In this document: piece after piece, positions 22,831 through 33,400 of the stretch
Layout of the letters: every line of letters starts with the position of its first letter
How positions within the stretch are numbered: the first letter of the stretch is position 1
Source: Terriglobus sp. RCC_193
GTDB lineage: Bacteria > Acidobacteriota > Terriglobia > Terriglobales > Acidobacteriaceae
Length of the DNA: 64,000 nt
Assembly (NCBI RefSeq): GCF_041355105.1
Contig: NZ_JBFUPK010000001.1
Span: forward strand, 186,001 to 250,000
Direction of reading: 5' to 3'
Notes under the pieces: generated by a model
Told to the model about the DNA's origin: nothing
What the model saw: the letters and a program-made list of their open reading frames with translations, nothing else
The model's database searches: none
Program-made: the position numbers and the translations under genes

Positions 22831-23814
22831 TTGTCCCCTCATGACACCATCGTCGGTCTCAGCAAGGACATAAGCCGGACCGTACTTGGCCAGGAAGCCA
22901 TGATCGAACGACTCCTGATCGGGTTGCTGGCCAATGGAAACCTTCTAGTGGAAGGGCTTCCCGGTCTGGCCAAAACGCGTGCCATTAAGAAACTATCGAC
23001 GTTCCTTGATGCCGGGTTATCGCGTATTCAATTCACACCAGATCTATTGCCCTCGGACATCACTGGTTCAGAGATTTATTACACGGCAGAAGGCGAAGGG
23101 GAGTTCCGCTTTCAACCCGGACCTGTCTTCAATAACCTTGTGCTGGCCGACGAAATCAATCGTGCGCCTGCGAAGGTGCAGGCTGCGCTGTTGGAAGCGA
23201 TGGAAGAACGACAGGTTACGGTTGCAGGCACAACGCATCCGTTACCACCGTTATTTCTTGTGATGGCGACACAAAATCCAATTGAACAGGAAGGAACGTA
23301 TCCGTTGCCGGAAGCGCAGCTTGATCGTTTTCTGATGCACGTCTATGTGGATTATCCCGCCGAAGCATCTGAGCGCGACATCATGCGTCTGGTGCGTGAC
23401 GAAGAACAGCTGGATGGAAGCGCTGCGTCAGCGCATACATCCATCACACAAAAGGTAGACCAGCAAACGATCTTCGATGCGCGCAAGGAAATCCATGCGA
23501 TCCATGTGGCCGATGCCGTGGAGAGCTACATCGTGAATCTTGTAGAGGCTACGCGAACGCCCGAACGTTACGACAAAGATCTGCGCAAGTGGATTCAAGT
23601 AGGCGCGAGTCCTCGCGGAACCATCGGGTTGGATAAGTGTTCCCGTGCCTATGCATGGCTAAAGGGGCATGATTATGTTCGTCCCGATGATGTACAGGCC
23701 ATTGCCCATGACGTTCTGCGACATCGCATTTTGCTGAGCTATGACGCGCAGGCGGAAGGCATTACGGCTAATACTGTCATCGATAAGATTGTGCAACTGG
23801 TAGCAGTTGCTTAA
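22831..23814 (+). CDS. MoxR-family AAA+ ATPase
   Basis: 327 residues from TTG 22831, where GGAGA lies 5 nt upstream; TTG 22819 is the alternative, and no in-frame ATG exists before the conserved region. Walker A is EGLPGLAKT, Walker B LVLADEINRAP, sensor 1 MATQNPIEQEGTYPLPEAQLDRF, and the lid domain follows (ASPRGTIGLDKCSRAYAWLKGHDYV). MoxR proteins act as ATP-driven chaperones for VWA-domain partners. It heads a six-gene operon (MoxR, DUF58, DUF4381, VWA, VWA-TPR, BatD) with 9-nt spacing or overlapping starts, the Bat/aerotolerance arrangement. Confidence 0.93.
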   Translation: MSPHDTIVGLSKDISRTVLGQEAMIERLLIGLLANGNLLVEGLPGLAKTRAIKKLSTFLDAGLSRIQFTPDLLPSDITGSEIYYTAEGEGEFRFQPGPVFNNLVLADEINRAPAKVQAALLEAMEERQVTVAGTTHPLPPLFLVMATQNPIEQEGTYPLPEAQLDRFLMHVYVDYPAEASERDIMRLVRDEEQLDGSAASAHTSITQKVDQQTIFDARKEIHAIHVADAVESYIVNLVEATRTPERYDKDLRKWIQVGASPRGTIGLDKCSRAYAWLKGHDYVRPDDVQAIAHDVLRHRILLSYDAQAEGITANTVIDKIVQLVAVA

Positions 23815-23823
23815 GAGACATAC

Positions 23824-24753
23824 ATGGGCGCTTACGCGGAACTCGACTCTCTCATCTCTTTAGAGTTTCGTGCGCGCGGTTTCTCGTTGCGCCGCAATCA
23901 ACCTGTTCATAGTCTTCTCTTTGGTCGTCGGACATCGCATATTCGCGGACGCGGCTTGGACTTTGAAGAGCTCCGCAACTATGTGGCGGGCGATGATGTT
24001 CGCTCAATCGATTGGCATGTCACGGCTCGCATGCAGAAGCCCTATCTCCGGGTGTATTCCGAAGAGCGAGATCGTCCGACACTGGTGCTTGTAGACCAAC
24101 GCATCAACATGTTTTTTGGCAGCATTCGGAGCATGAAGTCGGTGGTAGCCGCGGAAGTAGCTGCCCTGCTTGCATGGCGCGCCTTTTCCCAGGGAGATCG
24201 GGTTGGTGCGTATGTTTTCAATGACAGCCGCAGTGAGCAGGTTCCCATGCACCGCAGCCGCGCCACCGTGCTGCGCATACTGGATCGCGTTGTCAAACTC
24301 AATCAGGAATTACACAGCGCTCAAGTCCAACCCGCGGCGCCCGAGAAGCTGAATGAAATGCTGGAGAAGACAGCACGCTTGCGTCCCCGCGATGCATTGA
24401 TTCTCATTGCCAGCGACTTCGACGGTGCGGATGCAAAGACGCGCGATCTTCTGCTCCAGCTTTCTCAATCGAACGATGTCGTCTGCTGCCTGGTTTACGA
24501 TCCACTCTCGCTCGCTTCCACGATCCATAGTCGTTTCGTTGTATCGAACGCAGCGCTGCAGATCGAACTCCACCTGGAAAAGCAGAAAATACGAGATGAC
24601 CTTCACGCGGCACTGGAAGTGCGTTTGAATGAAGTTTTGTCCTGGCAGCATGAGCTGAATGTCCCGATTCTTCCGCTCTCCACGAGTGAAGATGTATCAC
24701 AACAGATACGTCATCTACTTGGACATGTCGCCACACATCGGAGGCGGCTATGA
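23824..24753 (+). CDS. DUF58 domain protein (VWA-like MoxR partner)
   Basis: 309 residues. The DUF58 signature is clear: GRGLDFEELRNYVAGDDVRSIDWHVTARMQKPYLRVYSEERDRP, then LVLVDQRINMFFG with a MIDAS-like start. No membrane segment, so it is probably cytoplasmic. DUF58 proteins are obligate neighbours of MoxR and are thought to be its substrates or adaptors. It starts 9 nt after moxR, and its stop overlaps the next start as ATGA. Confidence 0.92.
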   Translation: MGAYAELDSLISLEFRARGFSLRRNQPVHSLLFGRRTSHIRGRGLDFEELRNYVAGDDVRSIDWHVTARMQKPYLRVYSEERDRPTLVLVDQRINMFFGSIRSMKSVVAAEVAALLAWRAFSQGDRVGAYVFNDSRSEQVPMHRSRATVLRILDRVVKLNQELHSAQVQPAAPEKLNEMLEKTARLRPRDALILIASDFDGADAKTRDLLLQLSQSNDVVCCLVYDPLSLASTIHSRFVVSNAALQIELHLEKQKIRDDLHAALEVRLNEVLSWQHELNVPILPLSTSEDVSQQIRHLLGHVATHRRRL

Positions 24754-25220
24754 GAGCGCCGCTGGACCAACTGTATGACTTTTATCAGCCACCACTGCCG
24801 TCCTGGCGGCCACAAACGGTAGGCTCCTATGTGACCCTTTCTATCCTGGCGATTCTTCTGACAGGACTCCTGGTATTTCTTTGGCATCGCTGGAGAAGAA
24901 ATCGTTATCGTCGTGAAGCATTGCGCGCGCTTGCGCATACCGATGTACGCGGAATTTCAGAATTGCTGAAGCGCACCGCGCTATCTGCATGGCCTCGTAC
25001 ACAGGTTGCGGCATTAACAGGGCCAGCATGGCTAACATTTCTCAATACATCTGCAAGCCAGGCGCCCTTCGATAGTTCAGTCGCGAATCAGCTTGAGGTG
25101 ATGGCATTCTCGGCAGCAGAAACGTCCGATGAGGACGAATCGGCGCTGCGGAGTGCTGCTGCTCTCTGGATCAGAGAGCACGCAGCGCCGCGAAAGGGGG
25201 AGAAGCATGTATCGGCTTGA
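24750..25220 (+). CDS. DUF4381 family membrane protein of the Bat operon
   Basis: 156 residues. The amphipathic N-terminal segment LDQLYDFYQPPLPSWRPQTVG and one transmembrane helix (about 28-47, LSILAILLTGLLVFLWHRW) are typical of DUF4381, followed by a cytoplasmic helical part. It is found between DUF58 and the VWA genes in MoxR clusters; its role is unknown, perhaps linking the ATPase to the membrane VWA proteins. The start is ATGA-coupled to DUF58 and the 3' end overlaps the next gene by 14 nt. Confidence 0.85.
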   Translation: MRAPLDQLYDFYQPPLPSWRPQTVGSYVTLSILAILLTGLLVFLWHRWRRNRYRREALRALAHTDVRGISELLKRTALSAWPRTQVAALTGPAWLTFLNTSASQAPFDSSVANQLEVMAFSAAETSDEDESALRSAAALWIREHAAPRKGEKHVSA

Positions 25221-26256
25221 GCATCCGTGGCTGCTTGCAATTCTTCCGCTTCCGCTTGTCCTGTATTGGCTGCTTCCGCCTTATCGTGAGGAACAAGATT
25301 CGCTGCGGATCACTTTCTTTGATTTCATGGCTTCTTCTCTTGGACTAACACCGCAACATCAGGCGGTGATCTTACGAACCAACTGGCTGGAAAAAATTGT
25401 TAGTGTACTCAGTTGGAGCCTGATCGTTGTGGCCCTCGCACGGCCACAATACATTGAACCACCGATTCAGAAGATAGAGCCGGGCCGCGATCTGATGCTG
25501 GCGCTCGATATTTCGCAGTCAATGGAAACATCCGACTTTCGCACGCCTGACGGAAAGCGGATGCGGCGCGTGGATGCCGTGAAACAAGTGGTGGCGGATT
25601 TCATACGTCGCAGGAAACATGACCAGATCGGGTTGATTGTCTTTGGCCAGACGGCGTATCCGGTAACACCTTTTACGCTGGACCATGAAGCGTGCCAACA
25701 GATGCTGTCGCAGATTGATGCAGGGATGGCAGGGCCGCAGACCATGATTGGTGATGCCATCGGTCTTGCGATCAAACAGTTCAATGCAAGCGACGCAAAG
25801 CAGCGTGTTCTGATTCTGTTGACCGACGGCAACGATACAGGAAGCCGCATGCCTCCGCGCCGGGCGGCTGAGATCGCGAAAGACAATCACATTGTGGTGC
25901 ATGCAGTTGGGCTTGGTGATCCACACGCAACGGGCGAAGACAAGATGGATTACTCGATACTGGAGCAGATTGCGAGTTCTACCGGCGGTAAGGTATTCCA
26001 CGGCGAAAATCGCGCCGAACTGGAAAGCGCGTACCGTGAGTTGGATAGGATCACACCACAAAACTTCAAAACGCTAAGCTATCAACCACGCCGCGAATTG
26101 GCCATGATACCTATTGGCACAGCCCTTCTGCTCACAGTGGGATACAACCTGCTGATGCTTCTCATCGGCATTGGGATGAGCTTGTGGCATCGCAGAACAC
26201 AGAGAGCGTCAGACACGCAGGCGGTCGAGATCGCGATGCTGAAGGTGCGGCTATGA
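25207..26256 (+). CDS. batA: Membrane VWA-domain protein (BatA-like)
   Basis: 349 residues from ATG 25207, which follows a G-rich ribosome binding site and overlaps the upstream gene by 14 nt. An N-terminal hydrophobic pair (LEHPWLLAILPLPLVLYWLL and a helix near 65-80) is followed by a VWA domain with the MIDAS motif DISQSMETSD near residue 100 and TDGNDTGS near 206. A C-terminal helix (LLLTVGYNLLMLLIGIGM) anchors the chain. BatA proteins display a metal-dependent adhesion domain in the periplasm and form complexes with BatB and BatC. ATGA overlap with the next gene. Confidence 0.9.
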   Translation: MYRLEHPWLLAILPLPLVLYWLLPPYREEQDSLRITFFDFMASSLGLTPQHQAVILRTNWLEKIVSVLSWSLIVVALARPQYIEPPIQKIEPGRDLMLALDISQSMETSDFRTPDGKRMRRVDAVKQVVADFIRRRKHDQIGLIVFGQTAYPVTPFTLDHEACQQMLSQIDAGMAGPQTMIGDAIGLAIKQFNASDAKQRVLILLTDGNDTGSRMPPRRAAEIAKDNHIVVHAVGLGDPHATGEDKMDYSILEQIASSTGGKVFHGENRAELESAYRELDRITPQNFKTLSYQPRRELAMIPIGTALLLTVGYNLLMLLIGIGMSLWHRRTQRASDTQAVEIAMLKVRL

Positions 26257-27884
26257 GTCTGCGCGAATGGTGGCAATTACTTCATTTCCTGCGGCCACAT
26301 TGGCTATGGATGATGCTAGCCATTCCTGTCTTTTACGTTTCTCTTTTCGTCAGAGAGAATGCGCGTCGCCAGTGGCGGGGACTCATTGAGCCAGCGCTCC
26401 TGGACCATCTGATGGTTCCACGCAAACATCGCTGGCGCTTTCGCCCGGTGCATCTATTGTCATTGGTGATTGTTCTTGGTTCGATCGCCGCCGCAGGGCC
26501 AGCGTGGCGGCGCGAACAACCACCCTTTGCAGAGGACAAGGCACCGCTCGTCATTGCACTTGACCTGTCCACCACCATGAATGCTGTGGACCTAAATCCA
26601 ACGCGCCTGGAACGCGTGAAGCTGAAGCTGCGCGACCTGATCCATCGGCGCGATGGTGGACGCACTGCACTATTCGCTTACGCGGCAAATGCATACATGG
26701 TGCTTCCTTTCACCACAGATGAATCCTTGTTTGATATTTATCTGGACACGCTTAGGACAAACCTGATGCCGCATGAAGGCAAGGATTCCGCGAAGGCGTT
26801 GCATACGATTGAAGACTTTCTGAAAGACGAAACTGTTCCTGGCACAATTCTCTTTGTTACGGATGGCATTGAGCCAAATGCATTGCCTTCCTTTCAGCAG
26901 TTCACTGCAAAGCAGGACCAAGCCAATGAAATTCTTGTTTTGGGCGTGGGTACATCGGAGGGCGGACCTGTGCAGGATGGGCCTTCTCATTTTCTGGAAG
27001 ATCGCAGCGGGCGACGCGTGTTCTCGAAGCTGGATGTTGCTGCTCTGCGTGCGTTAAGCCGCGATGGCATCGATGCAAGTACATTGACACCCGATGATGA
27101 TGACATCCAGTGGATTCAACATCACACACAACATCACATGGAACTGCTGGAGGAGAAAGACACACGCACGCGATGGATTGATGAAGGTTATCTGCTTGCC
27201 ATACCGCTTGCTGTACTCAGTGCTTTCTGGTTTCGCAAAGGGGGGACGATTCGGTGGACCGCAGCGCTGCTCGCCTTCGTGCTACTGTTGCCATCTTCTG
27301 TTTTTGCTATGGAGGCCCACGAGACGTCGTCGCACGTTTCATGGATGGATATCTGGATGACGCCCGATCAGCAGGGTCGTTATTACTTCCAGAAGAAGGA
27401 TTACAAGAAAGCTGCGGAACGATTCGAAGACCCCATGTGGCGCGGTCTCGCGCTCGCACGCATGGGTGATTACGATGCGGCTCTGAATGCCTTTGCCCTA
27501 AGCGACAGCGCAGAAGCCTGGTTCAATCAGGGTGACGCGTTGGCACACAGTGGCAAATACCCAGCTTCAGTCGAAGCATTTCGCCAGGCATTGCTACGAC
27601 GTCCAGATTGGAAAGAGGCGAAGGAAAATCTTGCACTTGTGCAATCGCTGATTCCCAAGCCCAAAGAGCAAAAGAAAGAAGAGCAGGAGCAGGCAGAGGA
27701 AGCACCGAATCTACCTCCAGATCAGGTTCGCTTTGACGACAAGGGAAAACAAGGCAAGAAAACTCGTACCAACGTCAAACCGATTACCACAGCGGATATA
27801 TGGATGCGCAATATTCAGACATCACCCGCTGACTTCCTTCGAAGGAGATTTGCGATACAGGATGCGAAGGAGCGCCATCCATGA
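26253..27884 (+). CDS. batB: Membrane VWA plus TPR protein (BatB/BatC fusion)
   Basis: 543 residues from ATG 26253. Hydrophobic helices near 20-35 and 70-87 precede a VWA domain with a MIDAS-like DLSTTMNAVD near 108 and VTDGIE near 202. A central membrane segment (about 318-350) is followed by TPR-like repeats (YYFQKKDYKKAAERFEDPMWRGLALARMGDYDAALNAF split over two units) and a Lys/Glu-rich, probably disordered tail. This joins the separate BatB and BatC proteins of other bacteria in one chain. Translationally coupled on both sides by ATGA overlaps. Confidence 0.88.
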   Translation: MSLREWWQLLHFLRPHWLWMMLAIPVFYVSLFVRENARRQWRGLIEPALLDHLMVPRKHRWRFRPVHLLSLVIVLGSIAAAGPAWRREQPPFAEDKAPLVIALDLSTTMNAVDLNPTRLERVKLKLRDLIHRRDGGRTALFAYAANAYMVLPFTTDESLFDIYLDTLRTNLMPHEGKDSAKALHTIEDFLKDETVPGTILFVTDGIEPNALPSFQQFTAKQDQANEILVLGVGTSEGGPVQDGPSHFLEDRSGRRVFSKLDVAALRALSRDGIDASTLTPDDDDIQWIQHHTQHHMELLEEKDTRTRWIDEGYLLAIPLAVLSAFWFRKGGTIRWTAALLAFVLLLPSSVFAMEAHETSSHVSWMDIWMTPDQQGRYYFQKKDYKKAAERFEDPMWRGLALARMGDYDAALNAFALSDSAEAWFNQGDALAHSGKYPASVEAFRQALLRRPDWKEAKENLALVQSLIPKPKEQKKEEQEQAEEAPNLPPDQVRFDDKGKQGKKTRTNVKPITTADIWMRNIQTSPADFLRRRFAIQDAKERHP

Positions 27885-29206
27885 AGCGCCTCCTCCTTGT
27901 CTTGTTCCTGTTCTCGACGTTGCATGTGGCCGCACAGTCGCCTGTGGTGCGTGCTCATTTTGAGCCATCGCAAAACATAATGGTCGGGCAACCCGTGAAG
28001 TTAATCGTTTCTGTCTTTGTTCCGAACTATTTCACCGGATCACCAGAGTTTCCTGAGTTTGAAATGGAGAATGCGGTGGTGGTCATGCCGCAGGACCGCC
28101 CCGAAAATTCGAACACACAGATCGGCGATGCAAAGTATTTCGGAATCACCCAAACGTACGTGATTTATCCGCAGCAAGCGGGCGATTTTCATCTCCCCAG
28201 CATCAAGCTGTCCGTACCCTACGCGAAGACACCGCCTAAAACGACGCTGGGGCAAGTTGTGGTTCCCGCTCTCAGCTTTCACGCGGATGTTCCAGCGGCT
28301 GCTCGTGGTCTTTCTTACTTTCTTCCAACCACGCAGCTGACTATTGCGGAGAAGTGGTCACCTTCATTGAAGAAGGTTCAAGCCGGCGACACGATCGAAC
28401 GCACGGTAACGATCGCCGCAAGCAAGATGCAGGCCATGTTGATTCCTCCGTTGCAGCTTGCCGCCCCCGATGGTATTCGCATTTACAGCAGCGAGCCCGT
28501 GGTGCGTGACCAGAAGACGCCCCGTGGCGACTTTGTCTACGGTCAACGCATTGAGACAACGAAATACCACGTTGAGAAGCCAGGGGCATATACGTTACCT
28601 GCCATCGAATTGAAGTGGTGGAATCTCAACACGCATCGTCTTGCAACGGCATCACTGCCGCCTGCATCGTTCCAAGCTATAGCTAATCCTGGCCTTGTTG
28701 CAGAACTTCCACCTCCACAACGTAACGAACAGACCACACAAGCGACAAAGAAGAAGATGAGGATCCATTGGCGGCGGATTGCATTGCTCGCTCTGCGAGG
28801 AATTTTCTGCGGGGCCGTCATTTACTTCGTTTACCTAATGGTGCGATCCATACGGCCTCGCGCAATTGCCCTCTGGAAGGAGCGTCAACAATCGGAGGCG
28901 GCCTACTTCCACCGATTGATCCATGCGGCAAAAAAAAACGATGCACCGTTGAGCTATGCCTATCTCCTGCAGTGGCTTGCACGCGTGTATCCAGACGAAT
29001 CCTTTAGCAACGTTGTGGCTCGACACGCCGACTCGGATTTGCAGGCGCAGATTTCCGAACTTACCGATTCTCTGTATGCTCGGGCAACTCCACTGCAATG
29101 GACAGGTCGATTTCTGGTGAAACAATTGCGAGAGTTTCGCGGGACGATTCTTGTGACGAAGACGCGAGCGCAACCCCATGATTCCCTGGTCGAACTAAAT
29201 CCGTAA
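27881..29206 (+). CDS. batD: BatD-family protein
   Basis: 441 residues. A signal peptide ends near HVAAQ. The periplasmic region has beta-sandwich BatD features: an opening VVRAHFEPSQNIMVGQPVKL, FPEFEMENAVVV, QTYVIYPQQAGDFHLPSI, and a second copy ending YHVEKPGAYTLPAIELKWW. A transmembrane helix lies at about 302-323, then a cytoplasmic helical domain. BatD is linked to oxygen tolerance and envelope stress in Bacteroides and Leptospira, though its mechanism is unknown. Last gene of the MoxR-Bat operon; a gap of about 155 bp follows. Confidence 0.88.
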   Translation: MKRLLLVLFLFSTLHVAAQSPVVRAHFEPSQNIMVGQPVKLIVSVFVPNYFTGSPEFPEFEMENAVVVMPQDRPENSNTQIGDAKYFGITQTYVIYPQQAGDFHLPSIKLSVPYAKTPPKTTLGQVVVPALSFHADVPAAARGLSYFLPTTQLTIAEKWSPSLKKVQAGDTIERTVTIAASKMQAMLIPPLQLAAPDGIRIYSSEPVVRDQKTPRGDFVYGQRIETTKYHVEKPGAYTLPAIELKWWNLNTHRLATASLPPASFQAIANPGLVAELPPPQRNEQTTQATKKKMRIHWRRIALLALRGIFCGAVIYFVYLMVRSIRPRAIALWKERQQSEAAYFHRLIHAAKKNDAPLSYAYLLQWLARVYPDESFSNVVARHADSDLQAQISELTDSLYARATPLQWTGRFLVKQLREFRGTILVTKTRAQPHDSLVELNP

Positions 29207-29362
29207 CGAGTAATATTTCCGAGCCCACCGACGTTGTCACGTTCTACAGAACGCGAATGTTCGGCCAAATCCTCGTGGAGGATAGTAAAGCGATACCCGC
29301 CTTCTTGGTCCCGTCACTGATCGTGTTACTTTCATGTTTTGTCAGCTATAGTGCATTCTCAA

Positions 29363-30409
29363 ATGCGAACTTTCCAAGTTAAGATTGAGACCTTGAATGG
29401 TCGCATCGTTGCAGGAATCTCGGCGGTATTCCTTCTCATCGCATTGGCCCTTTGGGGCTTTCGCGGAGACCGATTTGCGGTTTTGGTTATTCAGGAACAA
29501 ACGCTGCAAGTTCCGGCCGACGGCCGCTTTCACCGCGTTGGTGTGATCGCTCTCAGCAATGGTGGGGAGATACAAGGTTCTAAGGTTTCCGTTAACGGAT
29601 TGATCGCGCGGGTTTCAAGGGAGACGGCGAAGAAGATCGAACTGGCAGTTCAGGCCCCCGTGCTCCCCGAGACGGGTACTGTCAGAGTCTCCTACCGCAG
29701 ATCGACAACGACGCTTCGAATCCATTTTGTTCCAAGTTTTGAAGATTCCGCGGGTGACGGCACCCCTGACTTTCTGCGTCTGCATACCGCCGAAGATCGC
29801 AGCGCTTTTCGCGGATGGTTTACAGCGATGGCAGAAGCTGCCTCTGACCTTCCGCAGGAGAAGCTGCCACGCGAAATCAATGACTGCGCCGCACTGCTTC
29901 GCTGGTCTTATCGCAACGCGTTGCATGCTCACGACGAGGCGTGGCTCAGTGACGCCCCGGCGCTGCTGGAATTGACTCGTCCGTCCGTGCAGCAGTATGT
30001 CTATCCGCTCACCCCGCTGGGGTCCGCGCTATTCCGAATAAAGGAAGGTGCGTTTGCGTCAGGGGATGAGAGCAACGGAGCCTTTGCCCAGTTTGCCGAT
30101 GCCCGTACGCTTTGGCGGCTCAATACGTTCTTCGTGAGCCGGGATTTGCGGAGTGCTCGTCCAGGAGACCTGTTGTTCTTCCTGCAGCTGGAGCAGAACT
30201 CGCCCTATCACTCGATGATTGTTACCGGCGAAGCGAAGAAATGGGTGATTTATCACACGGGACCCATTGGCCGCGGCCCAGGTGAAATGCGCCGTGTGCT
30301 GCTGAAGGATCTATTGGGCCATCCCGATCCGCGGTGGCGGCCAAATTCTCAGAACAGTAACTTCCTTGGCGTGTATCGTTGGAACATTCTCCGAGAGGAC
30401 CCTCGATGA
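29363..30409 (+). CDS. DUF1175 protein (YfaT-like, NlpC/P60-like fold suspected)
   Basis: 348 residues from ATG 29363; TTG starts at 29339 or 29393 are possible. An N-terminal anchor (IVAGISAVFLLIALALWGF) is followed by an Ig-like region, then the DUF1175 core: DGTPDFLRLHTAEDRSAFRGWF, NDCAALLRWSYRNALHAHD with a candidate catalytic Cys175, and SPYHSMIVTG with a candidate His. In E. coli the DUF1175 protein YfaT is encoded beside the alpha-2-macroglobulin YfaS, as here. Likely a periplasmic cysteine amidase or peptidase acting on peptidoglycan (inference). Its stop overlaps the macroglobulin start (ATGA). A TATAGT -10-like box lies at 29347. Confidence 0.82.
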   Translation: MRTFQVKIETLNGRIVAGISAVFLLIALALWGFRGDRFAVLVIQEQTLQVPADGRFHRVGVIALSNGGEIQGSKVSVNGLIARVSRETAKKIELAVQAPVLPETGTVRVSYRRSTTTLRIHFVPSFEDSAGDGTPDFLRLHTAEDRSAFRGWFTAMAEAASDLPQEKLPREINDCAALLRWSYRNALHAHDEAWLSDAPALLELTRPSVQQYVYPLTPLGSALFRIKEGAFASGDESNGAFAQFADARTLWRLNTFFVSRDLRSARPGDLLFFLQLEQNSPYHSMIVTGEAKKWVIYHTGPIGRGPGEMRRVLLKDLLGHPDPRWRPNSQNSNFLGVYRWNILREDPR

Positions 30410-33400
30410 GACCGCGCGTCGCCTCACTGCTCGTTCTGTTGCTGTTGGCTGTCGCTTCGCTCCATGCGCAAGATGACGCCGTATCGTTCAACCTGAGTAC
30501 GAGCAAAACCTTTGCTCCGGGTGAGCAGCCGAAGATTCATCTCTACACGCATAACGTGGATGCCCTGGAGTTCCGCGTCTATCGCGTAAACGATCCGGTG
30601 AAGTTCCTGGAGAACCTGCGCGAATTGCATTCGTTTGGGCCGGAAGGCAGCCTGCTTGGCCCGGAGCATGTCGATGAGAAGACATGGCTGGAACGCTTCC
30701 ATGATTGGAAGACGGAGTTGTGGAACAGCATTCGATCTTTCTTCCGGCATCAGTTCTCGCATGATGCGAGGCGTTCGTTACGGCAGCAACAGACAAAGCT
30801 GAATCGTAAGAGCCGCATCGTCTCCGCAGCGGAGTTCGCGCAGATCCCGGTCCTGAATCCGTCGCAGCTTGTTGCGCGCTGGCATCAGCAGGTGCCGTCC
30901 ACTTATATCTCTGACTCAAATGAAATCCCGGTATCGAAGCTGGATGCGGGGCTATACCTGTTGGAAGCGACGGACGGACGCTACAAGGCGTACACGCTTC
31001 TGATGGTGACAGAGATGGCACTGGTCACACGCACTACGTCCACCGGTATTACGGCGTATGTGGTCGATCGCGTGACGGGTGTGCCTGTGGCGGGAGTAAA
31101 GGTCGATGCAGGTTATGGTCAGAACCTCTTTGCCTCTGCAGTAACGGATGCGAGCGGCGTTGCGGATCTGCCGGTGAAGGTGAAGAAAGGGGACAACGAC
31201 AACCTCTGGATCGTAGCCGTCAAGGACAAGGATGTTGCGGTATCCACGCCGGGCGGCTGGATGCTGAACTCTTTCTCCCGCCGTGACATGGTGGGCTATG
31301 CATTTACAGAACGGCCTGTTTATCGACCTACGCATACTGTGCATTGGAAGGCCATCCTGCGAGAAAAGAGCGGGAACTCCCTTGTGATACCAAGTACGGC
31401 GAAGGCACACGTAAGCATTCTGGACGGTACGTTTCAGACGGTCTTTGAAAAGGATTTTCCAGTTGTCCACGGCAGTGTTTCCGGGGACTATGACCTGCCG
31501 AAGGACGCGGCGCTGGGGTACTACACACTCCGCGTGCAAGACGGACAGGATGTTTTTGTAACAGCCAGTTTCCATGTGGAGGAGTACCGCAAACCGGAGT
31601 ACCGTGTCCAGGTAACCGCACAGCAGAAGCGTGTGCTGCAAGGCGCCACCGTACCGGTCACGATTGATTCCCGCTATTTCTTTGGCGAGCCGGTGGCGGG
31701 TGGCAAGGTGAAGTACCGCATTTATCACGAGCGGCACTACTGGTGGGGCGAGTCGGATGAGGACGATTCAGCCGAGGGGGCGGACAGCAATGACGACACC
31801 GGCAGCAGCTACAACGGTGATGAAGAGGCAGAGAAGGCGGGCGTGCTGGATAGCAACGGTCTTCTGACGGTCCAGGTGCCGACGCGGGGCGAAGGGAACT
31901 CGCATCCAGATATCGACTACACCGTGGAAGCGGGCGTTACGGATGCTGCGAATCGCGAGATCACTGGCCGTGGACGCTTCCTGGCAACGTACAGCACCTT
32001 CCGCGTAAATGTAGAGCCGGTCAGCTATGCGGTGCGGCCGAATGAGATAGCGAAGGTGCGCATCACTGCGGTGGATTATGACAACAAACCGGTGAGCACG
32101 CGCGTCCATCTGCAACTGCGGTTTCGCCACTGGGAGAGTGGAAAGAACATCGTCACGGATGGTGCTGCAACGGATGTGACCACGGATGCCTCTGGACATG
32201 CCATTGGTGAACTGCCGGTAGGGACACCGCAGTACAGCTCTGCCGAGGTACTGGCCACGGCTGCGTCGGTGCAGAGCGGCACGCCTGATCCGGTTGATAC
32301 GAGTTACCTATACATTCTGGGCGGCGGCGAGCAGTCCTGGAACAGCGGCAACGGTACGGCGCAGATCGTAACGGATAAGAAGTCCTATGCGCCCGGCGAT
32401 GTGGCTCATGTCAGTATCGTTTCGGAGGTGGCGGGTTTCCATGCACTCGTCGTCACCGAAGGTGCGTCGCTGCTGAAGCGTGAGGTGATGCTCACGGACA
32501 GTAAGACACTTTCATTCGATCTGCCGATTACGGCAGAGGCGCAGCCAAACATCACCGTGTCTGCGCTGTTCCTCAAGAACAACACTCTGTACCAGGCAAC
32601 AAAGCGTATCCAGGTACCGCCGGTGCAGCAGAAGCTGCAGGTGGAGGTCACTCCCACGAAGGACGTCTTCCAGCCGCAGCAGAGTGCGACGTATGACGTG
32701 CTGACGAAAGACTTCGCTGGCAAGCCGGTCAGTGCGGATGTGAGCTTTGGCGTGGTGGATGAGGCGATCTACTCGCTCTATCCGGATTCCAGCGGCGATA
32801 TGATCAAGAGCCTCTATCCACAACGCTACAGCGGCGCAGAAGTGGAGTCATCGCTGGAGTATTACTTCAGTGGCGAGGCGGGGTCGAAGTCTCCCATGCT
32901 GGCAGAGCGTCACCGGCGCTACCGCCCGCAACTGGCCCAGGTAAAGCCGGGCAATGAGGCTGCGCCCAAGGTGCGCAAAGCCTTCCCGGATACGGCGTAT
33001 TGGGCACCCAATGTCCATACCGATGGCACTGGTCACGCGCGCGTGACGATGACGTTCCCCGACTCGCTGACTACCTGGCGGACGACCGTACATGCCATTA
33101 CGGAGGATTCCAAGGCCGGTTCCGCCTCCAGTAAAGTGCTGGTGAGAAAAGATGTGTTGGTACGCATGGGGACGCCGCGCTTCATGCTCAAGGGTGATGA
33201 AATCACGTTGCCTGTCATCGTGCACAACTACCTTCCCCAAACAAAGACCGCGAAGGTATCGCTGAGCGTCAATGGTCTGGACGTAGTGCACGCGCCTGAT
33301 GCAAATGTATCGGTCCCCAGCAAGGGAGAGGCAACTGTGTTGTGGCGTTTGCGGGCATCGCAGGTTGGCTCTGCGAAGCTGGTCGCGACGGCGATCACGG

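Noticed and set aside
29241-29252. GTTCTACAGAAC palindrome as a LexA box
   Set aside because: Half-site order is GTTC-N4-GAAC, the reverse of the GAAC-N4-GTTC type, and no SOS gene is adjacent.
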